Assembly: GCF_001262635.1 (NCBI RefSeq)
Contig: NZ_JXYH01000001.1
Location: forward strand, 124,001 to 188,000
Length of the DNA: 64,000 bases
Direction of reading: 5' to 3'
From: Aestuariivita boseongensis
GTDB lineage: Bacteria > Pseudomonadota > Alphaproteobacteria > Rhodobacterales > Rhodobacteraceae
Below, piece by piece: positions 8,375 through 17,011 of this stretch. The notes beneath the pieces were generated by a model. It was not told the origin of the DNA, ran no database searches, and worked only from the letters and a program-made list of their open reading frames with translations. Position 1 is the stretch's first letter, and the number at the start of each line of letters is the position of its first letter. Made by a program: the position numbers and the translations under genes.

Positions 8375-9463
8375 CTAAGCCGTCCCGATATCGACCCGCG
8401 CGATGGAGACGGATTTGACCACGGCATAGACCGTGTCGCCGGGGGTGATCGCCAGCGCCTCGGCCGACCTGCGGGTGATACGGGCGAGCAGCTTGTCCTC
8501 GCCCGCGCTCAGCTGCACGACGACACCCGGCCCTGTGCCTTCCCGCAGAGAAATCACCGTCGCTTTCAGGATATTCAGTGCCGACAACCCTTCCGGCGCG
8601 GTGTTCGACAGGATCACGTCCTGCGCCAGAATGCGCACCCGCGTGGCGGTGCCTTCTTCCGTTTCCATCCGGGGCAGAAACAGCCGGCCGCCCGAGGCCT
8701 CAAGTTCGGTGAGCCCGTCGGGATGGTGGCGTTTGACGCGGGCGGGCAGGACGGCGCCTGCCTCCCGCACGCCGATCTGGCGCACCATGTCGGGATCCGA
8801 CAGGATCGCCTCGGCCGGGCCTGCGCGGGCGACGCGGCCCTCTTCCAGAACGACCATCGTGGTCGCAAGGCGCGCGACTTCGGCGACGGAGTGGCTGACA
8901 TAGAGGATCGGAAGCGCCACCTGATCGCGCAGCCGTTCCAGATAGGGTAGGATTTCCGCCTTTCGCGCGCCATCCAGCGCGGCCAGCGGTTCGTCCATCA
9001 GCAACAGACGCGGACGCGACAGAAGAGCGCGCCCGATCGCCACGCGCTGACGTTCGCCCCCGGACAGACCCGAAGGCACGCGGTCAAGAAGCGGCGCGAT
9101 GCCCAGAAGCGCTGCCACTTCGGCGGTGGAGGGGCCCTTGGCACCAGAAGGCGCAAAGCGCTGGCCGTATTCCAGGTTCTGCCGGACAGAGAGATGCGGG
9201 AAAAGCCGCGCTTCCTGGAAAACATATCCCATGCGCCGTTTGTGCACCGGAACGAAGATCTGGCTGTCGGTGTCGTTGAGCGTCTCATCTCCCATCACGA
9301 TCCGCGCGCGCTGGGGTTTCAGCAGGCCCGCGACCGAGTTGATCGCCGTGGTCTTGCCCGAGCCGGAGCGGCCGAAAAGCACCGTGATCCCCTCGGGGGC
9401 GTCGAAAGACAAATCCAGCGCGAAGTCGGGGAAGCGGTGTGACAGCGAGACGGAGAGCGTCAT
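8375..9463 (-). CDS. modC: Molybdate ABC transporter ATP-binding protein
   Basis: The 362-residue ATPase of the molybdate importer. It shows the Walker A motif GRSGSGKTT (31-39), the LSGGERQRVAIGRALL signature, Walker B LLLMDEPLAALD and the H-loop YVSHS. A C-terminal TOBE/Mop domain (about 295-360) probably binds molybdate and regulates activity. The ATG at 9463 overlaps the modB stop as ATGA. Together with ModB and ModA it imports molybdate for molybdenum-cofactor enzymes. Confidence 0.93.
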   Translation of the reverse strand: MTLSVSLSHRFPDFALDLSFDAPEGITVLFGRSGSGKTTAINSVAGLLKPQRARIVMGDETLNDTDSQIFVPVHKRRMGYVFQEARLFPHLSVRQNLEYGQRFAPSGAKGPSTAEVAALLGIAPLLDRVPSGLSGGERQRVAIGRALLSRPRLLLMDEPLAALDGARKAEILPYLERLRDQVALPILYVSHSVAEVARLATTMVVLEEGRVARAGPAEAILSDPDMVRQIGVREAGAVLPARVKRHHPDGLTELEASGGRLFLPRMETEEGTATRVRILAQDVILSNTAPEGLSALNILKATVISLREGTGPGVVVQLSAGEDKLLARITRRSAEALAITPGDTVYAVVKSVSIARVDIGTA

Positions 9464-10170
9464 GGCGATCCCTCCCGACCTGTTGCGCGGCGCTGGGCGC
9501 GGCGGGCCAGCAGTTCGGAGGCCAGAAGGGCCGCCATCGCGATGACGATGGAGATTGCCACCAGCCGCAACGCGCCGCTTTCGCCGCCCGGTACCTGCAA
9601 AAAGGCATAGATTGCCGAAGGGACCGTCTGGGTCTGACCGGGGATGTTCGACACGAAGGTGATGGTGGCGCCGAATTCCCCGATGGCCTTGGCGAATGCC
9701 AGAACAGCGCCCGCAATCAGGCCGGGGGTGATCAGCGGCAGGGTAACCGTGGAAAAGACCTGCAGGCGCGACGCGCCAAGGGTGGCGGCGGCTTCTTCCA
9801 GCTTTGGATCGACCGCTTCGATGGCCAGCCGAATGGCGCGCACCATCAGCGGGAAGGCCATGATGGCGGCCGCCAGTGCCGCGCCGGTCCAGCGAAAGGC
9901 CAGCACAATGCCGAAAGTCTGTTCCAGGAACGCCCCGACCGCGCCGCGCCGTCCGAAGATCAGAAGCAACAGATAGCCGGTGACCACCGGGGGCAGGATC
10001 AGCGGCAGATGAACGGCCATGTTCAGCAGCTGTTTGCCGCGAAATTCCCACCGGGCAAGCGCATAGGCCACGAAAACGCCAAAGGGCAGGCTGAGAAGCG
10101 TGGCCCAGAAGGACACTTGCAGCGACAGGACCACGGCCTGCCATTCTTCGGCGCCCAGCCAGTTGGTCAT
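9460..10170 (-). CDS. modB: Molybdate ABC transporter permease
   Basis: A 236-residue inner-membrane permease with about five or six hydrophobic helices and the cytoplasmic EAA-loop segment ending GEFGATITFV (about residues 160-175), which docks the ModC ATPase. It overlaps modA at its start and modC at its stop, each as ATGA, so the three products are likely co-translated. Confidence 0.93.
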   Translation of the reverse strand: MTNWLGAEEWQAVVLSLQVSFWATLLSLPFGVFVAYALARWEFRGKQLLNMAVHLPLILPPVVTGYLLLLIFGRRGAVGAFLEQTFGIVLAFRWTGAALAAAIMAFPLMVRAIRLAIEAVDPKLEEAAATLGASRLQVFSTVTLPLITPGLIAGAVLAFAKAIGEFGATITFVSNIPGQTQTVPSAIYAFLQVPGGESGALRLVAISIVIAMAALLASELLARRAQRRATGREGSP

Positions 10171-10931
10171 TGTGCAGGCCCCTGCAGGAAGCCGTGAGCG
10201 GTAAGAATGTCTTGTGCCGCCGGGGAGGTCAGGAAGGCCAGCAGGTCGGGCGCCTTTGCGTGCGTGCTGTCGCTGACCAGTGCCAAGGGATAAAGGATCG
10301 GCGGATGCGTTTCCGGGTCAAAACGGGCCACAATCTGCACGTCGGTTTCCTGCGCGGCATCGGTGGCATAGACAATGCCAAGCGGGGCCTCGCCCAGTGC
10401 GACAAGCCGCAACGCGGCGCGCACGTTGTCGGTTTGCGCAACCGAAGGCGCAAGCGCGTCCCAAAGACCAAGGTTTTGCAGCGCTGCCTTGCCATAGATC
10501 CCGGCAGGCACCGCATCCACCAGCGCCATGGCCAGCCTGCCATCGGGGCCAAGCGCGGCCCGGAACGCCTGCGCCGTCAGATCGAGCGGCTGCGCCTGCC
10601 TGCCGATAACCACAAGGCGATTGCCGGCAAGCACCCGACGGCTGTTGGCCCGGACCAGCCCCTGATCCTGCAGCACATCCATCCACATCAGATTGGCCGA
10701 GATGAACAGATCCGCAGGCGCCCCCTGCTGGATCTGTCGGGCCAAGGCCGAACTGCCCGCGTATGAGACGGCCACGGACTGGCCCGTAGTGGCCTCGAAA
10801 ACCCCGACGGCCTGGTCCAGCGCGTTCTTCAGGCTTGCCGCGGCAAAGATCACCACATCGCGCGCCTGCACCGCCCCTGCGGCCAGAAGCAGAAAGCCTG
10901 TCAAAAGAAGGGTATAGAGGCGTGTTGTCAT
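10167..10931 (-). CDS. modA: Molybdate-binding periplasmic protein
   Basis: A 254-residue periplasmic binding protein that delivers molybdate to ModBC. The ATG at 10931 starts a clear Sec signal peptide (hydrophobic core LLLTGFLLLAAG, cleavage after VQA). It is followed by FAAASLKNALD and the SSALARQI segment, both typical of ModA oxyanion-binding loops. A longer reading frame to 11057 runs into the upstream gene and is unlikely to be used. It is first in the modABC operon, about 50 bases after a conserved hypothetical gene on the same strand. No ModE box was recognised upstream. Confidence 0.92.
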   Translation of the reverse strand: MTTRLYTLLLTGFLLLAAGAVQARDVVIFAAASLKNALDQAVGVFEATTGQSVAVSYAGSSALARQIQQGAPADLFISANLMWMDVLQDQGLVRANSRRVLAGNRLVVIGRQAQPLDLTAQAFRAALGPDGRLAMALVDAVPAGIYGKAALQNLGLWDALAPSVAQTDNVRAALRLVALGEAPLGIVYATDAAQETDVQIVARFDPETHPPILYPLALVSDSTHAKAPDLLAFLTSPAAQDILTAHGFLQGPAQ

Positions 10932-10980
10932 CTTGGCCCGATAAGACAGGCGAAGGCCCGTCAGTGCAAGCGCCACCCTG

Positions 10981-11856
10981 TCACGGAGAGATGAATTGCA
11001 CACCCGGAATGCGCTGGATGTCGAAGACATCTTCGTCATAGATCTCGGTGATCTCATCGACCAGCTCTTCGGTCCAGCCGGGGATGTCCAGTTCTTCCTC
11101 GATCTCTTCTTCCAGGGCGAATTTGTCCAGGAAAGCCGCGATAACCCGGCGTTTCTGCATCTCGGTCAGGTTGCGGTGCTCGTGCAGATAGGCGCGGAAG
11201 CGCTTCATGCCTTCCGCGCTCATGATCGTTTTCAGCAGGTCGAAACCGCCCGTGATCTTCTCCCCGTGTTCCAGGCCGGCCATTTCGCGGATGATCTGCG
11301 CCCAAAGCAGGGGCGTGTCTTCGTTGCACCACACGGTGATGGGCACATCCGGTGCGGCCTCGCGGATGGCTTCGATCATCTCGGACCAGCGCAGGCTTCT
11401 CGGATCATTGCCGCCCAGAATCTCGGGCATTTCGCGTTCGGGCGATTTTTCCTTGACCAGCGGCAAGAAGGTGGCGGGGTTTCGGATGGCGATGAACATC
11501 TCCAACTCGTCCGTCGGGAACAGCTGGCGCAGCCCGGCCATGCGTTCGGGTGCCGCCGGATAAAGCACGCCGTTGCGCACAGCAGCGTTGGCGACGCCGA
11601 AAAAATGCGCGTTCGACAGGATCATGCGGTCGGCATCTTCGTCATCCAGAATCGCATCCATAAGCACGTCGCGCGCGCCAGGATCGGGGGACGCGGATTG
11701 CATCGCGCGCAAGGTGGAACGCAAAAGCTGGCGGTATTTCCCGGGGCCGGGAACGGCGATGCCGCGTTTCGAGAAGTCATCCTTGTTGCGCAACAGGCAC
11801 CGCATCAGCCGATCATCGTCGGTAAAATGCGCGCCTGTATGAAAAATGATCTCCAT
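10981..11856 (-). CDS. Conserved hypothetical protein, sulfotransferase-like N-terminus
   Basis: A 291-residue soluble protein without signal peptide or membrane helices. The opening strand and loop, IIFHTGAHFTDDDRLMRCL, resembles the degenerate P-loop of PAPS-dependent sulfotransferases, and a later FIAIRNPATFL stretch resembles the second binding segment (xxxRNPxxRxxS-like). Key basic residues are not all present, so activity is doubtful. The C-terminal 70 residues are strongly acidic. It lies 49 bases upstream of modA on the same strand. Function not recognised. Confidence 0.6.
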   Translation of the reverse strand: MEIIFHTGAHFTDDDRLMRCLLRNKDDFSKRGIAVPGPGKYRQLLRSTLRAMQSASPDPGARDVLMDAILDDEDADRMILSNAHFFGVANAAVRNGVLYPAAPERMAGLRQLFPTDELEMFIAIRNPATFLPLVKEKSPEREMPEILGGNDPRSLRWSEMIEAIREAAPDVPITVWCNEDTPLLWAQIIREMAGLEHGEKITGGFDLLKTIMSAEGMKRFRAYLHEHRNLTEMQKRRVIAAFLDKFALEEEIEEELDIPGWTEELVDEITEIYDEDVFDIQRIPGVQFISP

Positions 11857-11989
11857 CGTTCGGGGTCATCTCCGCCTTCTATGCTGATCTTTGGCCTAGC
11901 GCTTTGCCCGAACTCAGTCAAATCGCTTTCGGCTGATGGCTTTTTCTGTCTTGCAGTAGCGCGGTCTTGCGGGTAATCCCCGCGGCGGA

Positions 11990-12065
11990 GCCCCTATAGC
12001 TCAGCTGGTAGAGCAACTGATTTGTAATCAGTAGGTCCGCGGTTCGAGTCCGTGTGGGGGCACCA
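11990..12065 (+). tRNA. tRNA-Thr(TGT)
   Basis: A complete 76-base cloverleaf: acceptor GCCCCTA pairs with TGGGGGC, the D-arm is GCTC/GAGC, and the anticodon stem ACTGA/TCAGT encloses loop TTTGTAA with anticodon TGT. The T-arm is CGCGG/CCGTG and the terminal CCA is encoded. Its last 47 bases serve as the integration site of the adjacent island and are duplicated exactly at 46969-47015. The gene remains whole, so insertion did not destroy it. Confidence 0.96.
12019..12065 (+). repeat. attL: 47-bp direct repeat in tRNA-Thr 3' end
   Basis: This 47-bp stretch runs from the anticodon stem to the CCA end of tRNA-Thr and is identical to 46969-47015. The flanking bases differ on both sides, which defines the repeat ends exactly. 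It marks the left junction of the island. Confidence 0.95.
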
Positions 12066-12113
12066 TTCTTTTCAAAGACTTGCTGGTTTCGCGAGCGTTT
12101 CCATTGGGCAGCG

Positions 12114-12132
12114 GGTAAGCGCAGGGTAAGCG
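12114..12132 (+). repeat. Left arm-type repeats, two GGTAAGCG copies
   Basis: GGTAAGCG occurs at 12114-12121 and 12125-12132, 11 bp apart and in the same orientation. The same unit recurs three times with the same spacing near the integrase start at the other end of the island. This pattern matches arm-type integrase binding sites. Confidence 0.65.
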
Positions 12133-12209
12133 TACGCGCTGCAGAGTTCCGAATTTTGTTGCCATTTTTTCTGCTGTGCCCCAGCCTTGGGTAAAACGAG
12201 GAGGAGAGC

Positions 12210-12986
12210 ATGGGCCACATTCGGCTGGGGACTTTACCGCAGTCCAAAAAGTGGCGTGAGGTCGTTGCCCTTCTCAACTCAGACGCCCCGCTGGAGCAGA
12301 TCGCACAGGCAGCGGCAGACGCCTCAGAGAGGGATCTGAAGCGGGCGTCCGACGATCCGGTTTTTCAACACGTCTCGAATCTTCTGGTAACCCTTCCGTT
12401 ACAAGCACGTTCTCCATCCTTCTTGGAATTTGTTGCAGGCCTCGGCCTGAGTGAGGAGAACCTGACATCCGTCACGGGCCTGCTTGCAGGGCTAAACTCG
12501 TCGATAGATGCTCAGGCGTATGAACTTGGCCGCGCGTCTGATGCTGGGGATATTGCAAAAGCCGCGTTGTTGGAGACCTTGTCTGTCCAGCTTAACGACC
12601 GTTTGCCCTCCCTCTTTGATCCAACGCCAGCAGAAGTCCGTCGAGCATTAGCAGGATTTTCCAGTGGTCCGGGCTTTGCAGTCCTTGCGCGAGATTTCTT
12701 TGCGCGTCTGACATATCGATCGCTCGACTATTACCTCAGCAGGGAACTGGCAAACCACACTGGCGCCGGGAAGCGATTTGCGTCAGATGCCGAGAGAGTT
12801 GCGTTCCAGCAGGCGCTCAGACAACACGCATTTGAAGCGTCGCGCATCGTCCAGGAGTTTGCGGGCGGGTGGTATGGCAAGACCGTTTGGAATGAGCAGT
12901 CGCTTGATCAGGACGCGATAAACAAATTCACTCGGTACGCCTTCACCAAGATGCGGAGGGAACTGGGGCGTCGCCGTGCCGCCTGA
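12210..12986 (+). CDS. Unknown protein paired with the QueC-like protein
   Basis: A 258-residue soluble protein, mostly helical and rather acidic in its first half, with a basic C-terminal tail (ending RRELGRRRAA). No known domain was recognised. A strong GAGGAGGAG ribosome site precedes the ATG. It overlaps the next gene by 11 bases, so the two are very likely made and used together. The pairing recalls the QatB-QatC pair of the Qat anti-phage system, where an uncharacterised protein accompanies a QueC-like one, but I cannot show homology to QatB. It is the first gene inside the left end of the island, a usual spot for defence cargo. Confidence 0.7.
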   Translation: MGHIRLGTLPQSKKWREVVALLNSDAPLEQIAQAAADASERDLKRASDDPVFQHVSNLLVTLPLQARSPSFLEFVAGLGLSEENLTSVTGLLAGLNSSIDAQAYELGRASDAGDIAKAALLETLSVQLNDRLPSLFDPTPAEVRRALAGFSSGPGFAVLARDFFARLTYRSLDYYLSRELANHTGAGKRFASDAERVAFQQALRQHAFEASRIVQEFAGGWYGKTVWNEQSLDQDAINKFTRYAFTKMRRELGRRRAA

Positions 12987-14814
12987 ATACAGAGTCCGTT
13001 GTCTGGCACCTGTGACCCGCAGCGGCGGCGATCAGGTCCTAAGGTTTGATCTGAATGGGGAAGAGCGCGCCATCTCACTAAAGATCTCGCAGCTCACGCA
13101 GCGAATGGTCGCCGGTTTGCCCGATCGCACATTGGACCTGCTGGAACTTGCCGCCCTTGTCTATGCAGTTGATTCATCAGTAAGCAGGGGCGGGCCTGCG
13201 CTGCAGAAAATGGGTGCGCAATGGCATAGACGGTTCCGCATCGAGATGGCCGTTCGAGACTTGGCGTTCTGGGAACAATCTGATGTCTCAGCGGCATTGG
13301 AAGCACTGCTGGCGTTCCTGAGCGGCGACACGTTCACATTCACATTCGGTGTGAGGAAGCATTCAGACGCAGAGCGGAACCGGTTCTTTAAGTTCGGTGA
13401 GGAGTCGGCTTGGTCTGCAGACCGTGTCCTGATGTTTTCGGGTGGCTTGGATTCGTATGCCGGGGCGCTAGAGGAAACCGTGCGCCAGGGTTTTAGCGTT
13501 GCGTTGGTGAGCCATGCATCGTCGACCAAGATTGAGCGCGTTCAAAAGGACTTGCTAGCTGCGCTGCGCGCGAAGCTGAATCCCGACTTGTTCCGGCATG
13601 TCCCGGTGCGGATGCAAATGGTCGGTGGTGTCAAAGAGGGAACCCACAGAAGCAGATCCTTTTTGTTCGCCACCCTTGGCGCTGTCACTGCATTTGGATT
13701 TGGTCAGGAGCGAGTATCTTTCTACGAAAACGGTGTGGTCAGTTTGAATTTGCCGCCCGTTGGCAACGTGCAAGGTACACGGGCAACACGCACGACGCAT
13801 CCCAAGTCACTGCTGTTGATGAGCCAGTTTCTGGGTCTCGTGTTTGAAAACGGTATGCGGATCGACAACCCATTCTTCTGGCACACGAAAACAGAGGTTG
13901 TGGAGAAGGTTGCTCAGTTGGAAATGGCTGAGCAAATCCGCCATACACGGAGTTGTGCCGACGTGCACAACCAGACCAATTTAAACCCTCATTGTGGAAG
14001 GTGCTCACAATGCGTCGATCGACGCTTTGCGGTTCTGGCGGCAGGTCTTGAGACCCAAGATCCCAAAGAGGCTTATGCTGTTGAACTGCTCGATGGTTTG
14101 CGCAAATCCGTTATCGATAAAGAAACAGCGCTGTCCTATGTGCGTGCCGCGCAGCAATATGTGCATGCAACGCCAGACCTGCTGCAACAACGCTATCCCG
14201 AAGTCTTTCAGGCGGTTGAATGCTTCAATGAACCTGCGCCCACCGCGCTTTCGAGGATAGCGGGCTTGTTGAAGCGTCATGGCCAGTCGGTCATCAGTGT
14301 GATGAATCACACGCTGGATCATCAAGCAGCGGATGCATTCCCGGTGGGTAGCCTGCCGTGGATGTATGGGGAGGAAAAACGCCAGGCGGCCTTTAGCGCG
14401 GGCGCAGACATGCCCACTATCAGCCTGCAAACATCGGACCAAACCCATACGATCGTCTTTGATGATGAGCGGCAAACCGCAACAGTTGCGGATGTAGTGG
14501 ATATTCCAAAGGGAGCAAATTTCAATCTGCTCCGGGAATTGGCGACCGAGCATCTTTGTGCAGCGGGTCAGGGCATAGATCCACTCGACTATCCCACTAT
14601 CGCCGCTCCGGACTTGTCAGACCGCTTGGGTCTGGCATCTGACGAAGCACTGCGTCAGCGCGTCAATCGCGCGCGCAAGGCGCTTGGTCGGTTGTTTGAA
14701 GCCGCGGGCCTGGATGCCGACCAAGGTGCGGGACTTATCGAAAACATCCCTTGGCATGGGTACCGACTAAACCCGACCTTGGTCACTGTCAGGATCAAGT
14801 CTGCTACTCTATGA
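12976..14814 (+). CDS. QueC-like PP-loop ATPase fused to a winged helix
   Basis: A 612-residue protein with three parts. Residues 1-150 are unassigned. A PP-loop nucleotide-binding motif SGGLDS (155-160) begins a domain like 7-cyano-7-deazaguanine synthase (QueC), ending in the zinc-site pattern C327, C340, C343, C346 within HCGRCSQCVDRRF. From about 512 on, a segment with LRQRVNRARKALG and a closing HGYRLNP resembles the OmpR/PhoB winged-helix DNA-binding domain. True QueC is only about 230 residues long. The start is a GTG at 12976, overlapping the upstream gene. It probably modifies or adenylates a target rather than making queuosine, in line with QueC-like proteins of defence islands. Its stop overlaps the convergent recombinase gene by 11 bases. 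Confidence 0.8.
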   Translation: MPPEYRVRCLAPVTRSGGDQVLRFDLNGEERAISLKISQLTQRMVAGLPDRTLDLLELAALVYAVDSSVSRGGPALQKMGAQWHRRFRIEMAVRDLAFWEQSDVSAALEALLAFLSGDTFTFTFGVRKHSDAERNRFFKFGEESAWSADRVLMFSGGLDSYAGALEETVRQGFSVALVSHASSTKIERVQKDLLAALRAKLNPDLFRHVPVRMQMVGGVKEGTHRSRSFLFATLGAVTAFGFGQERVSFYENGVVSLNLPPVGNVQGTRATRTTHPKSLLLMSQFLGLVFENGMRIDNPFFWHTKTEVVEKVAQLEMAEQIRHTRSCADVHNQTNLNPHCGRCSQCVDRRFAVLAAGLETQDPKEAYAVELLDGLRKSVIDKETALSYVRAAQQYVHATPDLLQQRYPEVFQAVECFNEPAPTALSRIAGLLKRHGQSVISVMNHTLDHQAADAFPVGSLPWMYGEEKRQAAFSAGADMPTISLQTSDQTHTIVFDDERQTATVADVVDIPKGANFNLLRELATEHLCAAGQGIDPLDYPTIAAPDLSDRLGLASDEALRQRVNRARKALGRLFEAAGLDADQGAGLIENIPWHGYRLNPTLVTVRIKSATL

Positions 14815-15871
14815 TATCGTCGTCGTCACCGTCCAAGGGAAGGGGGCCGCGTTTGCGAAAACGCTCGATTAGCTCCATTTGCCGTCCTGGTGCCACAGAT
14901 CCGTAAGAATTGAAGGTGGTCAAAACATTGTTGTGCCCAAGATTTTGTGACCAGGCTTTGTAATCTTCCGGTGAGCGGCAGTGCTCCCGCGACAACTCCG
15001 CAAGCGTGTCCCTGACGCGGTGGGGCGAGAATGGCGGCATGCCCACCGAGACAAATGCCTGTTTGAATATCTTTGCAGCACTTGAAGGGCTTGCCCAAGG
15101 TTCCCGCGCAATGCCAAGGGCTTTGAACTGACGACCATGTCCAAATCCGATCTTGGTTTTGGGGAACAAGGGGTCTGCATCAGAAAACAGATGCACGGTT
15201 TTCAATTCGTGAATCCAATCCTTGACGACTTTTTCGATTTCGGCGCCAACGGGGAAGAAACTGGTCGTGAAAGACTTGCTGAACTTGGTGTTCACCGTGG
15301 TTCCATCGAACTGCACACAAGAATTATGTAGATCAACATGACCAAGGCGCAGACTAATGGCCGCGCCCTCACGCGATCCACTGAGAAACAGGAAAGCGAC
15401 GAGCGCGCGATCCCGTTTTTGGATAGCTGTTTCACTCGGCATTCGATCCAATAGGCTGCGGGCCTGTTCCAGAGAAGGATGGGGTTTCCATAGATTTGAT
15501 CTACGCTGAGCCTCAGATTTTCGATCCGGGGTCAGATAGGCGACTTCCGAGTGAGAGATCTTGGATTTGTATCCCGGTTGGTCAGCCAGCCATGAGAAGA
15601 ACGCTTTCACTTCGCGTAGCGTACTGGCGATGGTTGCAGCGCTCAAAGGTGCGCCCGATCGTTCGTTCTTCTGTGAAGCCAGGTGGCGCTTGAACGACCG
15701 CGCGCGCTCCGGGTGGAAAGCTCGAAAATCCTTACCGTCCAAGAACCGCTCGTAGGTCGAAATCGCAGCCGCTGCCTTGTCAATTGACGCCTCGGAGAAC
15801 CCTTTCGCGTCCTTCAGCCAGACGAGGTATTTCCGTTTGATGCGCAGGTTATTTGGATTGCGTTTTGACAT
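14804..15871 (-). CDS. Tyrosine recombinase, second in the island
   Basis: A 355-residue site-specific recombinase. The N-terminal SAM-like DNA-binding domain (about 10-110) is followed by the catalytic domain with arginine in SGSREGA, H-x-x-R in HRVRDT, histidine in LGHNN and a likely nucleophile tyrosine in FNSYG. The ATG at 15871 follows AGGAG at good spacing; a start at 15901 is possible. It overlaps the upstream zinc-ribbon gene by about 20 bases and forms a three-gene unit with two DNA-binding proteins. It is not adjacent to an att site, so it may belong to an older nested element or do a separate job. Confidence 0.85.
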   Translation of the reverse strand: MSKRNPNNLRIKRKYLVWLKDAKGFSEASIDKAAAAISTYERFLDGKDFRAFHPERARSFKRHLASQKNERSGAPLSAATIASTLREVKAFFSWLADQPGYKSKISHSEVAYLTPDRKSEAQRRSNLWKPHPSLEQARSLLDRMPSETAIQKRDRALVAFLFLSGSREGAAISLRLGHVDLHNSCVQFDGTTVNTKFSKSFTTSFFPVGAEIEKVVKDWIHELKTVHLFSDADPLFPKTKIGFGHGRQFKALGIAREPWASPSSAAKIFKQAFVSVGMPPFSPHRVRDTLAELSREHCRSPEDYKAWSQNLGHNNVLTTFNSYGSVAPGRQMELIERFRKRGPLPLDGDDDDIIE

Positions 15872-16355
15872 CGCACTCACGCTCCTGTTCGAAGGGTACA
15901 TTTGAGGGGGTATCTTCAGGGGACACTAATCTTGGGTCCGCCCTCTGAATTGTGACCTCGATTTTCGCTCGGATCGCTTCCAAAGATGAGCGCCTGATCA
16001 CTTTGTGCATCAAGCATCCGCAACTGGGGCAGAGAGCGGTCAACATGCCCGACGTTGGTGTTTGATGAACGTAGTCTGCCAGTTTGCCGTCTGGTTCCCG
16101 CGGTTCTTTGCAACTGAGGCAAAAGCACTGATGCAGCTCAAGTTTGCGGCGGCGTTTCCGCTTGCGATGTCCGAGAAACGCTTTCAGATCCCCTCCGTCG
16201 ATCAACCACGGCCTCTGTGTTTTGTCGGCGAGCAGACCATGGTGGGAGATCCAACGCCGAACGGTTTGTTTGTGAACACCCAGGACATCCGCCGCCTCAG
16301 CTGGTGTATAAATGTTGTGGGTTTTGATCCGAGAGGGAGAGGGTCGCTTTGCCAT
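15849..16355 (-). CDS. HTH protein with zinc-ribbon segment
   Basis: A 168-residue protein beginning at an ATG that overlaps the preceding stop as TAATG. Residues about 13-40 form an excisionase/MerR-like helix-turn-helix (YTPAEAADVLGVHKQTVRRW). A CxC-x2-C cluster (CFCLSCK) and a later CPSCGC probably bind zinc as a ribbon. It sits between a smaller HTH protein and a tyrosine recombinase, so a role in directing recombination or regulating that unit is likely. Confidence 0.75.
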   Translation of the reverse strand: MAKRPSPSRIKTHNIYTPAEAADVLGVHKQTVRRWISHHGLLADKTQRPWLIDGGDLKAFLGHRKRKRRRKLELHQCFCLSCKEPREPDGKLADYVHQTPTSGMLTALCPSCGCLMHKVIRRSSLEAIRAKIEVTIQRADPRLVSPEDTPSNVPFEQERECDVKTQSK

Positions 16356-16558
16356 TACAGGCCCTCCTTGGTCAGAGGGCCGCATGTATTTTGGCACAGC
16401 CGGTCCGCTTCATAAGCGGCTATGTCGTTCTCGTCATAAAGAACGCGTGCTCCGATTTTTAGAAACTTTGGCCCTTTGCCGAGCCAACGCCATTGTTCCA
16501 GTGTCCTTGGTGACAGGTGCCAGCGCTCTGCCAACTGCTGTTGTGTGATTTTCGCCAT
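16355..16558 (-). CDS. Small AlpA/excisionase-like HTH protein
   Basis: A 67-residue DNA-binding protein with a single helix-turn-helix of the excisionase/AlpA type (QQQLAERWHLSPRTLEQWR, followed by the wing segment GPKFLKIGARVLYDENDI). A GAGGCAGT ribosome site precedes the ATG. It is first in a unit with the zinc-ribbon HTH gene and the tyrosine recombinase, and it may act as directionality factor or local regulator. Confidence 0.8.
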   Translation of the reverse strand: MAKITQQQLAERWHLSPRTLEQWRWLGKGPKFLKIGARVLYDENDIAAYEADRLCQNTCGPLTKEGL

Positions 16559-17011
16559 GACTGCCTCAACTGCTCGCTGCGGTACGAGGAGCTTCGTCCC
16601 GCTTCTGGCGAATAATCTGAGCGTCAGAAGGCCGAAAGTATGTGGTCACGCATCGGTAAGGCGTGACATTTCTGGCGGATAAGTTGTTGAAAAATATAGG
16701 GTTGAGGTCGGTAGCTGTGAACTGTCAGGAAACAAACGTGACAGGCCGTGACTTGGCAATTGAGAATCAGCCTTTTTGCTGTGGCACGGAGTTGCCTTCA
16801 TCTCAGTTGAAGCAATCCCCTGATGATAATCGTGGACTCCGTTTGACCTCGTCGGTTCACTCCAATACGGCCGCGGCTGGTGGTTAGTCATCAACAAGGC
16901 TGTTCAATCAGAGCCTGCCAACACGCGAGCCACGCTGTGCAAGCGAAGCTTTTCAGCACAAGTGACAGTGGTCGACGGTGAGCAAGTGGCCGGGTCGTGC
17001 CTCGTTGCTAT
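16559..17011. other. Intergenic region upstream of the recombinase unit
   Basis: About 450 bases hold the promoter of the leftward HTH-recombinase unit and the 3' end of the MscS gene. A stretch at 16627-16646 matches the island's recurring 20-bp motif at 16 of 20 positions. The short open frames here have no coding character that I can support. Confidence 0.5.

Noticed and set aside
8375-10144. A 589-residue fused modB-modC reading frame
   Set aside because: The first 227 codons are an alternate frame over modB. ModC begins at 9463 with ATGA overlap.
12210-14814. A canonical QatABCD anti-phage locus
   Set aside because: Only a QueC-like gene and one unknown partner are present. No QatA ATPase is near, and the TatD gene at 60437 belongs to the tmk-holB housekeeping operon.
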